Below the pieces are notes generated by a model. The model did not search any database, had not been told where the DNA came from, and worked only from the letters and a program-made list of their open reading frames with translations. A program made the translations under genes and the position numbers. This document shows, piece by piece, positions 25,139-32,906 of a stretch of DNA of 46,078 nucleotides; the first letter of the stretch is position 1, and every line of letters starts with the position of its first letter. The DNA comes from Actinomycetales bacterium UBA1383 (GTDB lineage: Bacteria > Actinomycetota > Actinomycetes > Actinomycetales > Actinomycetaceae), in assembly GCA_002305415.1 (NCBI GenBank), contig DBQX01000095.1:1-46078 (forward strand), written 5' to 3'.

Positions 25139-25183
25139 TGGTCCTCCTCCGCCGTCTCTGGCGATTCACTGGGGCGGCCCGAG

Positions 25184-25189
25184 TCTATA
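25184..25189 (-). promoter_or_regulatory. Candidate -10 TATAGA for the amino-sugar cassette
   Basis: On the minus strand TATAGA lies about 46 nt before ATG 25138, inside the 60-bp gap after the TrkH stop. No convincing -35 is present at the standard spacing, so this is a tentative promoter. Confidence 0.35.
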
Positions 25190-25198
25190 GCACTGCTG

Positions 25199-26635
25199 TC
25201 ACCCGATCGGGATGGTGGTGTGGGGGTGGCGGATACGACTCTCACGGGAGCGCATCGCCAGCGCGGTGCCGAGGGTCACCGGGCCGAGGCGCCCCACGAA
25301 CATGAGTGCGATGACGATGAACTGGTGGAACGGGACGAGGTCCGCGGTGATCCCGGTGGAGAGCCCCACCGTCGCGAACGCGGAGACCACCTCGAAGAGG
25401 ATCTGGTCGAGCGTGAACGGCGAGGTCATCGCGATCACGACCGTGGAGACCACCACGAGGACCATGCTCATCGTGCTGACCGTGAGAGCCTCCCGGATCG
25501 TTGTGGGGGGCAGCCTCCAGCCGAAGGCCGTGACGTCGTGGTCGCTCCGGAGTTCGGACCAGACCGCGAAGGAGAGCACCGCGAGGGTGGTCACCTTGAT
25601 GCCTCCCGCGGTGCCGCTGCTCCCCCCGCCGATGAACATCAGCACGTCCATGCCCAGCCAGGTGCCGGTGTTCATCTGGGCGATGTCCACGCTGTTGAAG
25701 CCCGCCGTCCGTGGCACGACCGCCTGGAAGAAGCCGGCGAGCAGTTTCCCGGCCGGGGACAGCGGTCCGAGGGTGCCCGGGTTCGCCCACTCCCCAAGGA
25801 GGATGAACACCGTGCCGAGGGCCAGCAGGATCCCGCTGCCGGCGAGGGTCACCTTCGTCAGGAGGGTCCAGCGACGCGGGTGGCGATGGTGTCTGTAGAC
25901 CTCGAACAGGACGGGGAACCCCAGGCCGCCCAGAATGAGCGAGGCCGCGACGGGCAGGCAGATCCACGGATCCGTCGCGAACCCCATGAGGTTGTCGGTG
26001 AACAGCGCGAAGCCCGCGTTGTTGAAGGCGGACACGGAGTGGAACACCCCGAGCCAGAGGGCACGCGGCAGCGGCACGTCGTACCAGGCCAGCCACCGGA
26101 GGGCGAGGACCACCGCGACGACGCCCTCGATCAGGACAGTCGCCCGGAACACACCTCGCAGCACCTCGGCGACGTCGCCGAGGCGCAGGGTACGGGTCGC
26201 CGTCGCCGCGACGAAGCGGGTCTCCAGGCCGAGGTGCCGCGAGAGCATGAGCGCCAGCACCGACGCGAGCGTCATCACCCCGAAGCCGCCGATCTGGATG
26301 AGGACGAGGATGACCACGTGTCCGAAGGTCGTCCAGTGCGTGGGGGTGTCGACGACGATCAGTCCCGTCACACAGAGCGCCGAGACCGTCGTGAAGAGTG
26401 CCTCGAGGAAGCTGGCGTGCGAACCCGTGGCGGACACCGGGAGGAGCAGGAGAAAGGTGCCCGCCGCGATCGCCGCCACGAACCCGAGGACAACCACCTG
26501 GACCGGCCGCCGGCGATTCACCTCCCGCTTTCGCCGGTTCGGGGCCTTCCATGCCGCCCGGGTACCCGCGACGCGTGCGGCGATCCGGGCGAGTGGATCC
26601 GCGGCGGTGGCCGAGGCCGCATCCGGCTGCCGCAT
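25199..26635 (-). CDS. TrkH/KtrB-type potassium transporter
   Basis: This 478-residue membrane protein has the four pore loops of the Trk/Ktr/HKT superfamily: SALCVTGL, AFNNAGF, RTAGFNS and FATVGLSTG, each with the selectivity Gly. Helices of the M1-P-M2 type surround each loop, and the first about 45 residues form a basic cytoplasmic tail. It moves K+ (or Na+) across the membrane and normally needs a TrkA/KtrA RCK subunit, which is not in the window. The start ATG 26635 has GGGG-rich sequence upstream; a GTG/ATG at 26683 would add 16 non-conserved residues. Confidence 0.88.
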   Translation of the reverse strand: MRQPDAASATAADPLARIAARVAGTRAAWKAPNRRKREVNRRRPVQVVVLGFVAAIAAGTFLLLLPVSATGSHASFLEALFTTVSALCVTGLIVVDTPTHWTTFGHVVILVLIQIGGFGVMTLASVLALMLSRHLGLETRFVAATATRTLRLGDVAEVLRGVFRATVLIEGVVAVVLALRWLAWYDVPLPRALWLGVFHSVSAFNNAGFALFTDNLMGFATDPWICLPVAASLILGGLGFPVLFEVYRHHRHPRRWTLLTKVTLAGSGILLALGTVFILLGEWANPGTLGPLSPAGKLLAGFFQAVVPRTAGFNSVDIAQMNTGTWLGMDVLMFIGGGSSGTAGGIKVTTLAVLSFAVWSELRSDHDVTAFGWRLPPTTIREALTVSTMSMVLVVVSTVVIAMTSPFTLDQILFEVVSAFATVGLSTGITADLVPFHQFIVIALMFVGRLGPVTLGTALAMRSRESRIRHPHTTIPIG

Positions 26636-26683
26636 CAGGCCCCACCCCTTTCCGAGAACGGGACGCGTGCGCGTCGGACCCAC

Positions 26684-26689
26684 GATAAT
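26684..26689 (+). promoter_or_regulatory. Candidate -10 GATAAT
   Basis: GATAAT lies 27 nt before ATG 26716 and is followed by the ribosome-binding site GGGAGG at 26706-26711. No good -35 is visible. Confidence 0.35.
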
Positions 26690-26715
26690 GTCGCGGAAGC
26701 GACGCGGGAGGCGTG

Positions 26716-27159
26716 ATGGAGCAGGTCACGGTCCGACGAGAGGTCGCCGCACCTCCGGAGGCGACGTTCGCGCGCTACGCCGACATCCCGTCGTGGAATC
26801 GGTGGGCGCGCCTCGGCCGCGTCACGGTGTCACGGCCCGGCGGGCCGTCCGGACGCGACGTCCGCACGGTCACGACCCTGTGGATCCGGGTCGACGAGGA
26901 GATCACCGACGTCCGGCCACCCCGGCTCGTCCGGTACCGCCTGCTGAGGGGCATGCCGCTGCGGAACCACCACGGCATCGTGCGATTCGACCCGTGTGGG
27001 GCCGGCACCCTCGTCACCTGGTCCTGCCAGTTCGATCCCCCCGGCGGATTGGGACGCCCGCTACGGGGCCTGGTCAGACTCGTCTTCACTCGCGCACTCG
27101 CCGGTCTCGCCGCTGAGCTGGCCAACGAGGCCGGCGGGAGCACTGTCGCCGCGACGTGA
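26716..27159 (+). CDS. SRPBCC-family protein
   Basis: This 147-residue protein has the START/polyketide-cyclase-like layout: an opening strand VTVRREVAAPPEATFARYADIPSWNRW (the helix-grip WxxW-like start), then strands VRTVTTLWIR, RLVRYRLLRG and a sheet HHGIVRFDPCGAGTLVTWSCQF, with a long C-terminal helix. Proteins of this fold bind small hydrophobic ligands; the ligand is unknown. It starts at ATG 26716, with GGGAGG five nt upstream; GTG 26713 is less likely. Its stop (TGATG) touches a possible early start of the Lon-related gene. Confidence 0.7.
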   Translation: MEQVTVRREVAAPPEATFARYADIPSWNRWARLGRVTVSRPGGPSGRDVRTVTTLWIRVDEEITDVRPPRLVRYRLLRGMPLRNHHGIVRFDPCGAGTLVTWSCQFDPPGGLGRPLRGLVRLVFTRALAGLAAELANEAGGSTVAAT

Positions 27160-27179
27160 TGCGGACCACAATGGGTCCC

Positions 27180-29684
27180 ATGCAGATCGGCGTGGAGCAA
27201 CTCCGCCGGCCCTGCCGCTTCGAGGGCCTGGACTTCGCCTCGACGGCGGACCTCGCCCCACTCGACGGCGAGCCCGGGATCCTCGGCCAGGGACGTGCAC
27301 GGGAGGCGGTGGACCTCGCCGTGGGGCTCCGCGCCCCGGGGTACAACCTCTACGTCCTCGGCCCGGCGGGTGTGGGAAAGCGAACCCTCGTGCGCGACCT
27401 CCTCGACGGCGACGCCGCCCAGCCCGACGCACTCTCGGACTGGTGCTATGTCAACAACTTCGCGCAGCCACACCGCCCCCGGGCGCTGCGGCTGCCCCAC
27501 GGCACCGGGCTCCGGCTGCGAAAGGACGTCACGCAGCTCGCCGAGGACCTGCGTGCCTCGATCCCGGCGCTGTTCGAGTCGGACGAGTATCGCAACCGGG
27601 CCGAGCAGATCGATGCCGAGATCACCGAACAGCAGCAGCAGGCGTTCGAGGACCTGGGGAAGGATGCCGCGTCGCTCGGCATCGCGCTCCTGCACACCCC
27701 GGGCGGCTTCTCCTTCGCGCCGGCGAAGGACGACCGGGTGATGACGCCGGAGCAGTTCAACCAGTTGCCGCCCGAGGAACGCGCGAAGCTCGAAGCCAAC
27801 CTCCGGGACCTGCAGGAACGGCTCCAGAAGGTGATCCGCCACGTCCAGCAGCTCCAGAAGGAGAAGCGCTCCCGGATCAAGCAGCTCGACCGGGAGATGT
27901 GCCTGGCCACCGTGAGCGCGCTCGCGGACGAGCTCCGCACCACCTGGGCGACGCTGCCGGGGGTCCTCGCGTTCCTGGACGAGCTCCAGGCCGACGTCCT
28001 CGGGAACCTCGACGAGTTCCGCCGTCCCGCCGAGGGTGAGGCCGGTCCGTTCGGCATCCGGACCGACCAGTCCTTCTTCCGCAGGTACGACGTCAACGTG
28101 ATCGTCGGGGAGGAGCAGCGCGCACCGGGGGCGCCGGTGATCGACGAGGACAACCCGACCTACCAGAACCTCCTCGGCAGGGTCGAGTACGTCGCCCGGT
28201 TCGGCACGCTCGTCACCGAGTTCAACCAGATCAGGCCGGGCGCCCTGCACCGTGCCAACGGCGGCTACCTGCTGCTCGAGGCCCAGCGGTTGCTCTCCCA
28301 GCCCTTCGCGTGGGATGGCCTCAAGCGGGCCCTGCGCACGCGGGAGATCCGTACGGAGTCGCTGGGCCAGACCTACGGGATGGTCAGCACCGTGGCGCTC
28401 GAGCCCGAGCCCATCCCGCTGGACGTCAAGGTGGTCCTGTTCGGCGAGCGCTACCTCTACCACCTGCTGCTCGCGCTCGACCCCGAGTTCGGCGAGCTCT
28501 TCCGGATCGCCGCGGACTTCGAGGACGAGATCCCCCGCACCCCGGAGCACGAGCTGCTCTACGCCCGCCTCATCGCGACCATCGCCGCACGGGAGGGATG
28601 GCTTCCCCTTGAGCGCGATGCCGTGGCGCGCGTCGTCGAGCAGGCGGCCCGCTGGTCCGGCGACGCCGAACAGCTGTCCGCCCAGGTCGAGGAGCTGAGC
28701 CGGCTGATGCGGGAGGCGGAACACGCCGCCCGCGCCGAGGACCGGGCCACCGTCTCCGCCGCGCAGGTGGAGGCGGCGATCGAGGCACACCGCCGTCGCT
28801 CGGGACGGGTCCGGGAGAAGATCCAGCAGGCCATCCAGCGCGGCGACCTCATCATCGACACCACCGGGTCCGCCGTCGGGCAGGTCAACGGGCTGTCCGT
28901 CACGTTCTCGGCCGACCAGGCGTTCGGCTTCCCCACTCGCATCACCGCGAACACCCGGATGGGCGAGGGCGACGTCGTCGACATCCAGCGTGAGGTCGAC
29001 CTGTCCGGGCCGATCCACTCCAAGGGAGTCCTGATCCTCGCATCCCTGCTCGCCACCCGCTACTCCCCCGAACGGCCGCCGTCGCTCTCCGCGAGCCTCG
29101 TGTTCGAGCAGACGTACGGCCAAGTGGACGGTGACAGCGCGTCGGTCGCCGAGCTCTGCGCGCTCCTCTCCTCCCTCGGGCGCTTCCCGCTCCGCCAGTC
29201 CCTCGCCGTCACCGGTGCGGTGGACCAGCACGGACGCGTCCTGCCCATCGGGGCGGTCAACGAGAAGATCGAGGGCTTCTTCGACGTGTGCGCGCCCCGC
29301 GGGCTCACCGGCGACCAGGGTGTCATCATCCCGGCCGCGAACCTGCCCCACCTGATGCTGCGCCCCGACGTCGTCGCCGCCGTCGCCGACGGGCGGTTCC
29401 ACGTCCACGCGGTCGAGACGGTCGACGAGGCCCTGTCGCTCCTGGCGGGTCTCGAGGCGGGCGCGCCGGACGACGACGGGTACTACCCCGCCGGGACGGC
29501 GAACGCCCGCGTCATGGAACGCCTCACCCACCTCTCCCTGAAACGCCTGGCGTACATGCAGGCCTCGATACAGGCGAAGCGCCCCGGGAAGAGGCGGAAG
29601 CCTGCCGAGTCGCCCGAGCCGCCCCCTGCGCCCGAGCCTCCGCCGCAGCCTCCGGAGCCCGAGGACGGACCGGAGGAACGCTGA
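27180..29684 (+). CDS. Lon-related ATP-dependent protease
   Basis: This protein of about 834 residues joins an AAA-type ATPase with Walker A GPAGVGKR (61-68), a large helical insertion (about 120-260) and a C-terminal Lon protease domain. The catalytic dyad is visible as Ser653 in VDGDSASV and Lys696 in GAVNEKIEGF, 43 residues apart as in E. coli Lon. It belongs to the putative ATP-dependent Lon-related proteases (AAA_32/LonC-like), not to LonA. The last about 35 residues are proline-rich. ATG 27180 follows a CACAAT -10-like hexamer by 7 nt; ATG 27159 or 27171 are possible earlier starts. It is coupled to a Usp-like gene. Confidence 0.85.
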   Translation: MQIGVEQLRRPCRFEGLDFASTADLAPLDGEPGILGQGRAREAVDLAVGLRAPGYNLYVLGPAGVGKRTLVRDLLDGDAAQPDALSDWCYVNNFAQPHRPRALRLPHGTGLRLRKDVTQLAEDLRASIPALFESDEYRNRAEQIDAEITEQQQQAFEDLGKDAASLGIALLHTPGGFSFAPAKDDRVMTPEQFNQLPPEERAKLEANLRDLQERLQKVIRHVQQLQKEKRSRIKQLDREMCLATVSALADELRTTWATLPGVLAFLDELQADVLGNLDEFRRPAEGEAGPFGIRTDQSFFRRYDVNVIVGEEQRAPGAPVIDEDNPTYQNLLGRVEYVARFGTLVTEFNQIRPGALHRANGGYLLLEAQRLLSQPFAWDGLKRALRTREIRTESLGQTYGMVSTVALEPEPIPLDVKVVLFGERYLYHLLLALDPEFGELFRIAADFEDEIPRTPEHELLYARLIATIAAREGWLPLERDAVARVVEQAARWSGDAEQLSAQVEELSRLMREAEHAARAEDRATVSAAQVEAAIEAHRRRSGRVREKIQQAIQRGDLIIDTTGSAVGQVNGLSVTFSADQAFGFPTRITANTRMGEGDVVDIQREVDLSGPIHSKGVLILASLLATRYSPERPPSLSASLVFEQTYGQVDGDSASVAELCALLSSLGRFPLRQSLAVTGAVDQHGRVLPIGAVNEKIEGFFDVCAPRGLTGDQGVIIPAANLPHLMLRPDVVAAVADGRFHVHAVETVDEALSLLAGLEAGAPDDDGYYPAGTANARVMERLTHLSLKRLAYMQASIQAKRPGKRRKPAESPEPPPAPEPPPQPPEPEDGPEER

Positions 29685-30424
29685 TGAGCGGCACGCCGGA
29701 GGGGCGCACGGCCCGGGTGGTCCTCGCCGCCCGGGCGGCGTCGGACGCGCAACGCCTGCTGGAGGAGGCGGCCGAACTCGCGCGCACCCTGCACACCGAG
29801 CTCACCGGGCTTTTCGTCGAGGAGGCCGACCTGCTGAGCGGCGTGGGACTTCCCGTCACCCGGGAGGTCGGGCTGGTCTCCGGCGCGGTGCGGGACATCG
29901 ACGCGGTCGCCACGGCCCGGGAGTTGCGCCGGCAGGCCGACGACGTCCGCGTCCGGCTCCAGCGCCTCGCCACGGCGCTCGGCCTGCCCTGGTCGTTCCG
30001 CGTCGAGCGGGGCGACGTGCTCGAGGTCGCCGTGTCGGCCGCGGCCTCCGACCTCGTGATCCTCGCTCCCCGCACCGCCGCCTGGCAGCGGGTCGTCGGG
30101 CCGCCGCTGGCAGCTGCGCGTGAGCCCACCGTCGCGGCCCTCTACGACGCCACCGACGCCGGGGAACGGGCGCTCGCCGCCGCGTTCGACCTCGCAGCCC
30201 ACCGGCCTGACAGGGTCTCTCTCCTCCTCCGGGAGGGGGCCGACGTGGAGGCCGCCCGGGGCCGGGCGGCTGCCCACCTGGGACTGCCCACAGCCCCGGC
30301 GACCGCGCCCTGGGGCGGGCTGGCGCGACGCCGGCGCGCCGTCGTCGTGTCAGTGGCGAGCGTGGATCGCTCCGAGTTGCGGCGGCTGCTGGCCGGGGAG
30401 TCCCCGCTGATCCTCGTGCCCTGA
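29684..30424 (+). CDS. Universal-stress-like protein partner of the Lon-related protease
   Basis: This 246-residue protein has a Usp-like start, ARVVLAARAASDAQRLLEEAAELAR, then ELTGLFVEEADLL and a helix-strand pattern SFRVERGDVLEVAVSAAASDLVILAPR (about 105-130), which matches the UspA second half. The last about 100 residues are less conserved. Its ATG overlaps the TGA of the protease gene (TGATG), with GGAGG upstream, so the two are co-translated. It may act as a substrate adaptor or stress sensor for the protease; this is inferred from coupling. Confidence 0.65.
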   Translation: MSGTPEGRTARVVLAARAASDAQRLLEEAAELARTLHTELTGLFVEEADLLSGVGLPVTREVGLVSGAVRDIDAVATARELRRQADDVRVRLQRLATALGLPWSFRVERGDVLEVAVSAAASDLVILAPRTAAWQRVVGPPLAAAREPTVAALYDATDAGERALAAAFDLAAHRPDRVSLLLREGADVEAARGRAAAHLGLPTAPATAPWGGLARRRRAVVVSVASVDRSELRRLLAGESPLILVP

Positions 30425-30426
30425 GA

Positions 30427-30443
30427 CGCCCGCTTCGCGGGCG
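30427..30443. terminator. Short GC hairpin after the protease/Usp operon
   Basis: CGCCCGC and GCGGGCG (7 bp) pair around a TTC loop immediately after the stop codon at 30424. There is no U-tract, so it is a weak terminator or an mRNA-stabilising stem. Confidence 0.4.
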
Positions 30444-30469
30444 GACGCACCCCGTGCGAGAGTGAGGAG

Positions 30470-31300
30470 GTGCAGTTCATCCGCGAGAAGCTCCGCCACC
30501 CGCTGGTCGTGCGCCGGTTGCGGGTCGGCGCGGTCCACGACGTCGTCCCCTCGATCCGTCGCGTCACCCTCACCGGCGAGGAGCTCGCCGGCTTCACGAG
30601 CCTTGGCCCCGGCGACCACCTGAAGGTGTTCCTCCCCGACCCCGCCACGGGCGTTCTGAGCACCCCGATCGTCACGCCGGACGGTGCGCTCCAGCGGCCG
30701 GACGACGCCGTCGTCATCCAGCGCGACTTCACTCCGCGCGAGTACCGTCCCGCCGGCAACGGCAGGGCGGAGCTGGATGTCGACTTCGTCCTCCACGGCG
30801 ACGCCGGTCCCGCCTCGGCGTGGGCCTCGCGCGCGCAGGTCGGCGACGAGCTGGCGATCGGTGGGCCGAAGGGGTCGAAGTTGCCGCCACCGGGAATCGA
30901 CCGGCTCATCCTCGTCGCCGACGAGACCGCCCTCCCCTCCGCGACCCGGTGGATCCGGCTGGTGGGGGACGACGTCGCGGTGACGGCGCTCCTCGGTGTC
31001 GCCGACGCGACGGTCGAGGACTACTTCGAGGACGACGTCGCCGCCCGGGCGGACATCGAGTGGCTGCCACGCACGGATGGCCCCGGCCTGGTCGAGGACG
31101 CGTTGCGCTCCCTCGGGCCCATCGGCGAGCGCACCTATGTGGCGATGGCCGGCGAGGCCGGCAGCCTCGTGCCGCTACGCCGTTACCTGCGGCGCGAACT
31201 CGGCCTTCCCGCGGATCAGGTGGCGGCCACCGGATACTGGAGGCAGGGAGTGGTCAACCTCGACCACCATGCCCCGATCGACCCCACCGACCCCGACTGA
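30470..31300 (+). CDS. Siderophore-interacting FAD flavoprotein
   Basis: This 276-residue protein has the ViuB/SIP layout: an N-terminal FAD-binding barrel with VPSIRRVTLTG and the RDFTPREYRP flavin-binding motif (85-94), the GPKGSK loop, and a C-terminal NAD(P)H-binding domain with LVADETALPSATRWI (about 143-157) and the terminal ATGYWRQG. Family members reduce ferric siderophores in the cytoplasm to release iron. GTG 30470 is within the sequence GAGGAGGTG; a Shine-Dalgarno at proper distance is not available, so the start is likely but unusual. No siderophore uptake genes are nearby. Confidence 0.87.
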   Translation: MQFIREKLRHPLVVRRLRVGAVHDVVPSIRRVTLTGEELAGFTSLGPGDHLKVFLPDPATGVLSTPIVTPDGALQRPDDAVVIQRDFTPREYRPAGNGRAELDVDFVLHGDAGPASAWASRAQVGDELAIGGPKGSKLPPPGIDRLILVADETALPSATRWIRLVGDDVAVTALLGVADATVEDYFEDDVAARADIEWLPRTDGPGLVEDALRSLGPIGERTYVAMAGEAGSLVPLRRYLRRELGLPADQVAATGYWRQGVVNLDHHAPIDPTDPD

Positions 31301-31311
31301 GAGGGCCCTCC

Positions 31312-31647
31312 ATGATCATCGCCATTCCCGTGACCCCTGACGGCGCCGTCGAGGAGCGGTGGGGCCGGGCCCCGCGGCTCGCGGTCGCCTCCGTGGTGGA
31401 CGGACGCATCGCGGACTGGACGGAGCACGCCGTCGGCTGGGACGTCGCCCACGACCAGGGCACCGAGGGAGCCCACCACGCCCGGGTGGTGCGCTTCCTC
31501 CGTGAGAACGGCGTGACGCACGTGGTGGTGGACCACATGGGCGCGGGGATGCGCCACACCCTCGGGAAGCTGGGGATCGAGATCCTGCCGGTGCGCTCGC
31601 CGTTCGCGCGCGAGGCGGTGGAACTGGCGGTCGCGTCACTTCGGTGA
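31312..31647 (+). CDS. NifX/NifB C-terminal-like FeMo-cofactor-binding-fold protein
   Basis: This 111-residue protein has the dinitrogenase iron-molybdenum cofactor-binding fold: strand MIIAIPVTPDGAVEERWGRAPRLAVASV, then HDQGTEGAHHARVVRFLRENGVTHVVVDHMGAGMRHTLGKLGIEILP, a Rossmann-like alternation. In organisms without nitrogenase such proteins are of unknown role; they have been linked to metal-cluster or redox tasks. The start ATG 31312 follows GAGGG. It is 11 bp after the flavoprotein gene, so probably in one operon; both bring iron or metal handling to mind. Confidence 0.75.
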   Translation: MIIAIPVTPDGAVEERWGRAPRLAVASVVDGRIADWTEHAVGWDVAHDQGTEGAHHARVVRFLRENGVTHVVVDHMGAGMRHTLGKLGIEILPVRSPFAREAVELAVASLR

Positions 31648-31665
31648 CGTGGCGTCACCCGACAC

Positions 31666-31701
31666 GGGGGCGCCCCGCGCGAGTGTGCGCGGGGCGCCCC
31701 T
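31666..31701. terminator. Strong bidirectional hairpin terminator
   Basis: GGGGCGCCCCGCGC (31667-31680) and its exact complement (31687-31700) form a 14-bp stem with a GAGTGT loop, between convergent genes that end at 31647 and 31716. A second 7-bp hairpin GGTGACG/CGTCACC (31643-31659) lies just before it and overlaps the upstream gene's stop. No U-tract is present, as usual in high-GC actinobacteria. Confidence 0.7.
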
Positions 31702-31715
31702 CCCTGTGATGGAGG

Positions 31716-32906
31716 CTATGGTGTCGGCTCCGCAACCGGATCCGCCGGTGCCTGGTTCTGCTCGAACGCGTAGGGCATGACGCGCGCGAACCAGGCGTCC
31801 ATCGCGACGCTCGGGTCCCCCTCGAGACCGAGGTCGGTCCAGACCACGTAGGCACGGGAGCCGTCGGGGCTGAACTTGGCCTGTGCCTCACCCTCCCCGC
31901 CGGCACCCTTGGCGAGCCAGTAGGTGCGCTGCGTGACCTCGCCGGCGTGGTTGCCGCTGGAGTCCGTGGGGACGGTCTTCTCCTCGTACGCCCAATCGTC
32001 GCCGTAGTTGCGGCTGAAGGTGTAGCCGAGGTCGTAGGGCACCTTGCCGTGGTCCTCCTCGTCGCTGCTGTTGGCGAGATAGAGCGAGCCCGTGCCCCAG
32101 AAGAGCCAGTGCACGGCGGGATCGTTCACGTCTTCCGTATACGGCGACGAGGCGATCGTGCCGGCGGTCGGCGTGGTGCGCGGCTCGATGATGTTCACCT
32201 CGTTCTTGGTCATCAGGGTGATGTTGCGCGCCGGCTCGAAGCTATCGGCGAGGCCCGAGTTCCACAGGAGCGTCTTCTTGTCGATCGACCCGGCCGGGAT
32301 GTCCACCGTGACCTCGTCGAAGGAGGCGTCGCCGGGGTTCTTGAACCGCTGGATCCAGGTCACGCCGTCGCCGCCGTACTCCTCGGGCGCCACCGTGAAG
32401 TTCGCCCCGCCGTCGAAGGACCGCCGCACGTACAGGTTGTAGATGTCGTTGCCGTTGTCGGCCGCCCGGAAGTTGGCCGTCCAGGTGTAGGCCAGCAGCA
32501 GGAAGTCGCCGCGCAGGTAGCCGCGCTGACCCTGCCCGGAGTCGTTCGAGTACTCCCACGAGTAGTCGTCCGTGTTGGTCGGGTCCTGCGTCCACCGTGT
32601 CACTCGGAGGCCCTTGTCCTTGTCATCGGTCTCCTCGGGCACCTCCTTGTCCACCCAGACGGTGGGCGTCACGGAGCTCACGTTCGTGCTCACGACCGTG
32701 CCTGACGAGTCCTTGGCACGCCTGGACGCGGCATAGGGGTTACCCGTGTCCGTGGACGAGGTCAGCCAGCGCTGGATGTACACGTCCGAGGCGCCGCCCT
32801 TGCCCTCCTCACCCATCTTGAACACCATCACCATCACGGTGCCCTTCACACCCGCGTCCTTGCCCGCGATCGCGGCCTCCTTGCCCTGGACGAGGAAGCG
32901 GGGGGC
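31716..32906 (-). CDS. C-terminal part of large secreted BNR-repeat protein (downstream of frameshift)
   Basis: This open stretch of about 396 residues has no start codon with a ribosome-binding site of its own and continues the upstream frame after a -1 shift in a run of six G (32900-32905). It holds BNR/Asp-box-like units, VRRSFDGGANFTV and FSRNYGDDWAYEE, as in the N-terminal part, which shows that the two were one protein. It ends in an acidic, proline-rich tail (NQAPADPVAEPTP) without LPxTG or membrane anchor. Either the gene is a frameshifted pseudogene, or the run was mis-sequenced by one base. Confidence 0.7.
   Translation of the reverse strand, partial: APRFLVQGKEAAIAGKDAGVKGTVMVMVFKMGEEGKGGASDVYIQRWLTSSTDTGNPYAASRRAKDSSGTVVSTNVSSVTPTVWVDKEVPEETDDKDKGLRVTRWTQDPTNTDDYSWEYSNDSGQGQRGYLRGDFLLLAYTWTANFRAADNGNDIYNLYVRRSFDGGANFTVAPEEYGGDGVTWIQRFKNPGDASFDEVTVDIPAGSIDKKTLLWNSGLADSFEPARNITLMTKNEVNIIEPRTTPTAGTIASSPYTEDVNDPAVHWLFWGTGSLYLANSSDEEDHGKVPYDLGYTFSRNYGDDWAYEEKTVPTDSSGNHAGEVTQRTYWLAKGAGGEGEAQAKFSPDGSRAYVVWTDLGLEGDPSVAMDAWFARVMPYAFEQNQAPADPVAEPTP

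Noticed and set aside
24650..26716. Plus-strand open frame of 688 codons
   Set aside because: It covers TrkH and the beta-helix gene in antisense; its sequence is low-complexity His/Arg/Asp/Glu.
26775..29531. Minus-strand open frame of 918 codons
   Set aside because: It is antisense to the Lon-related protease, which has clear Walker and Ser/Lys dyad motifs.
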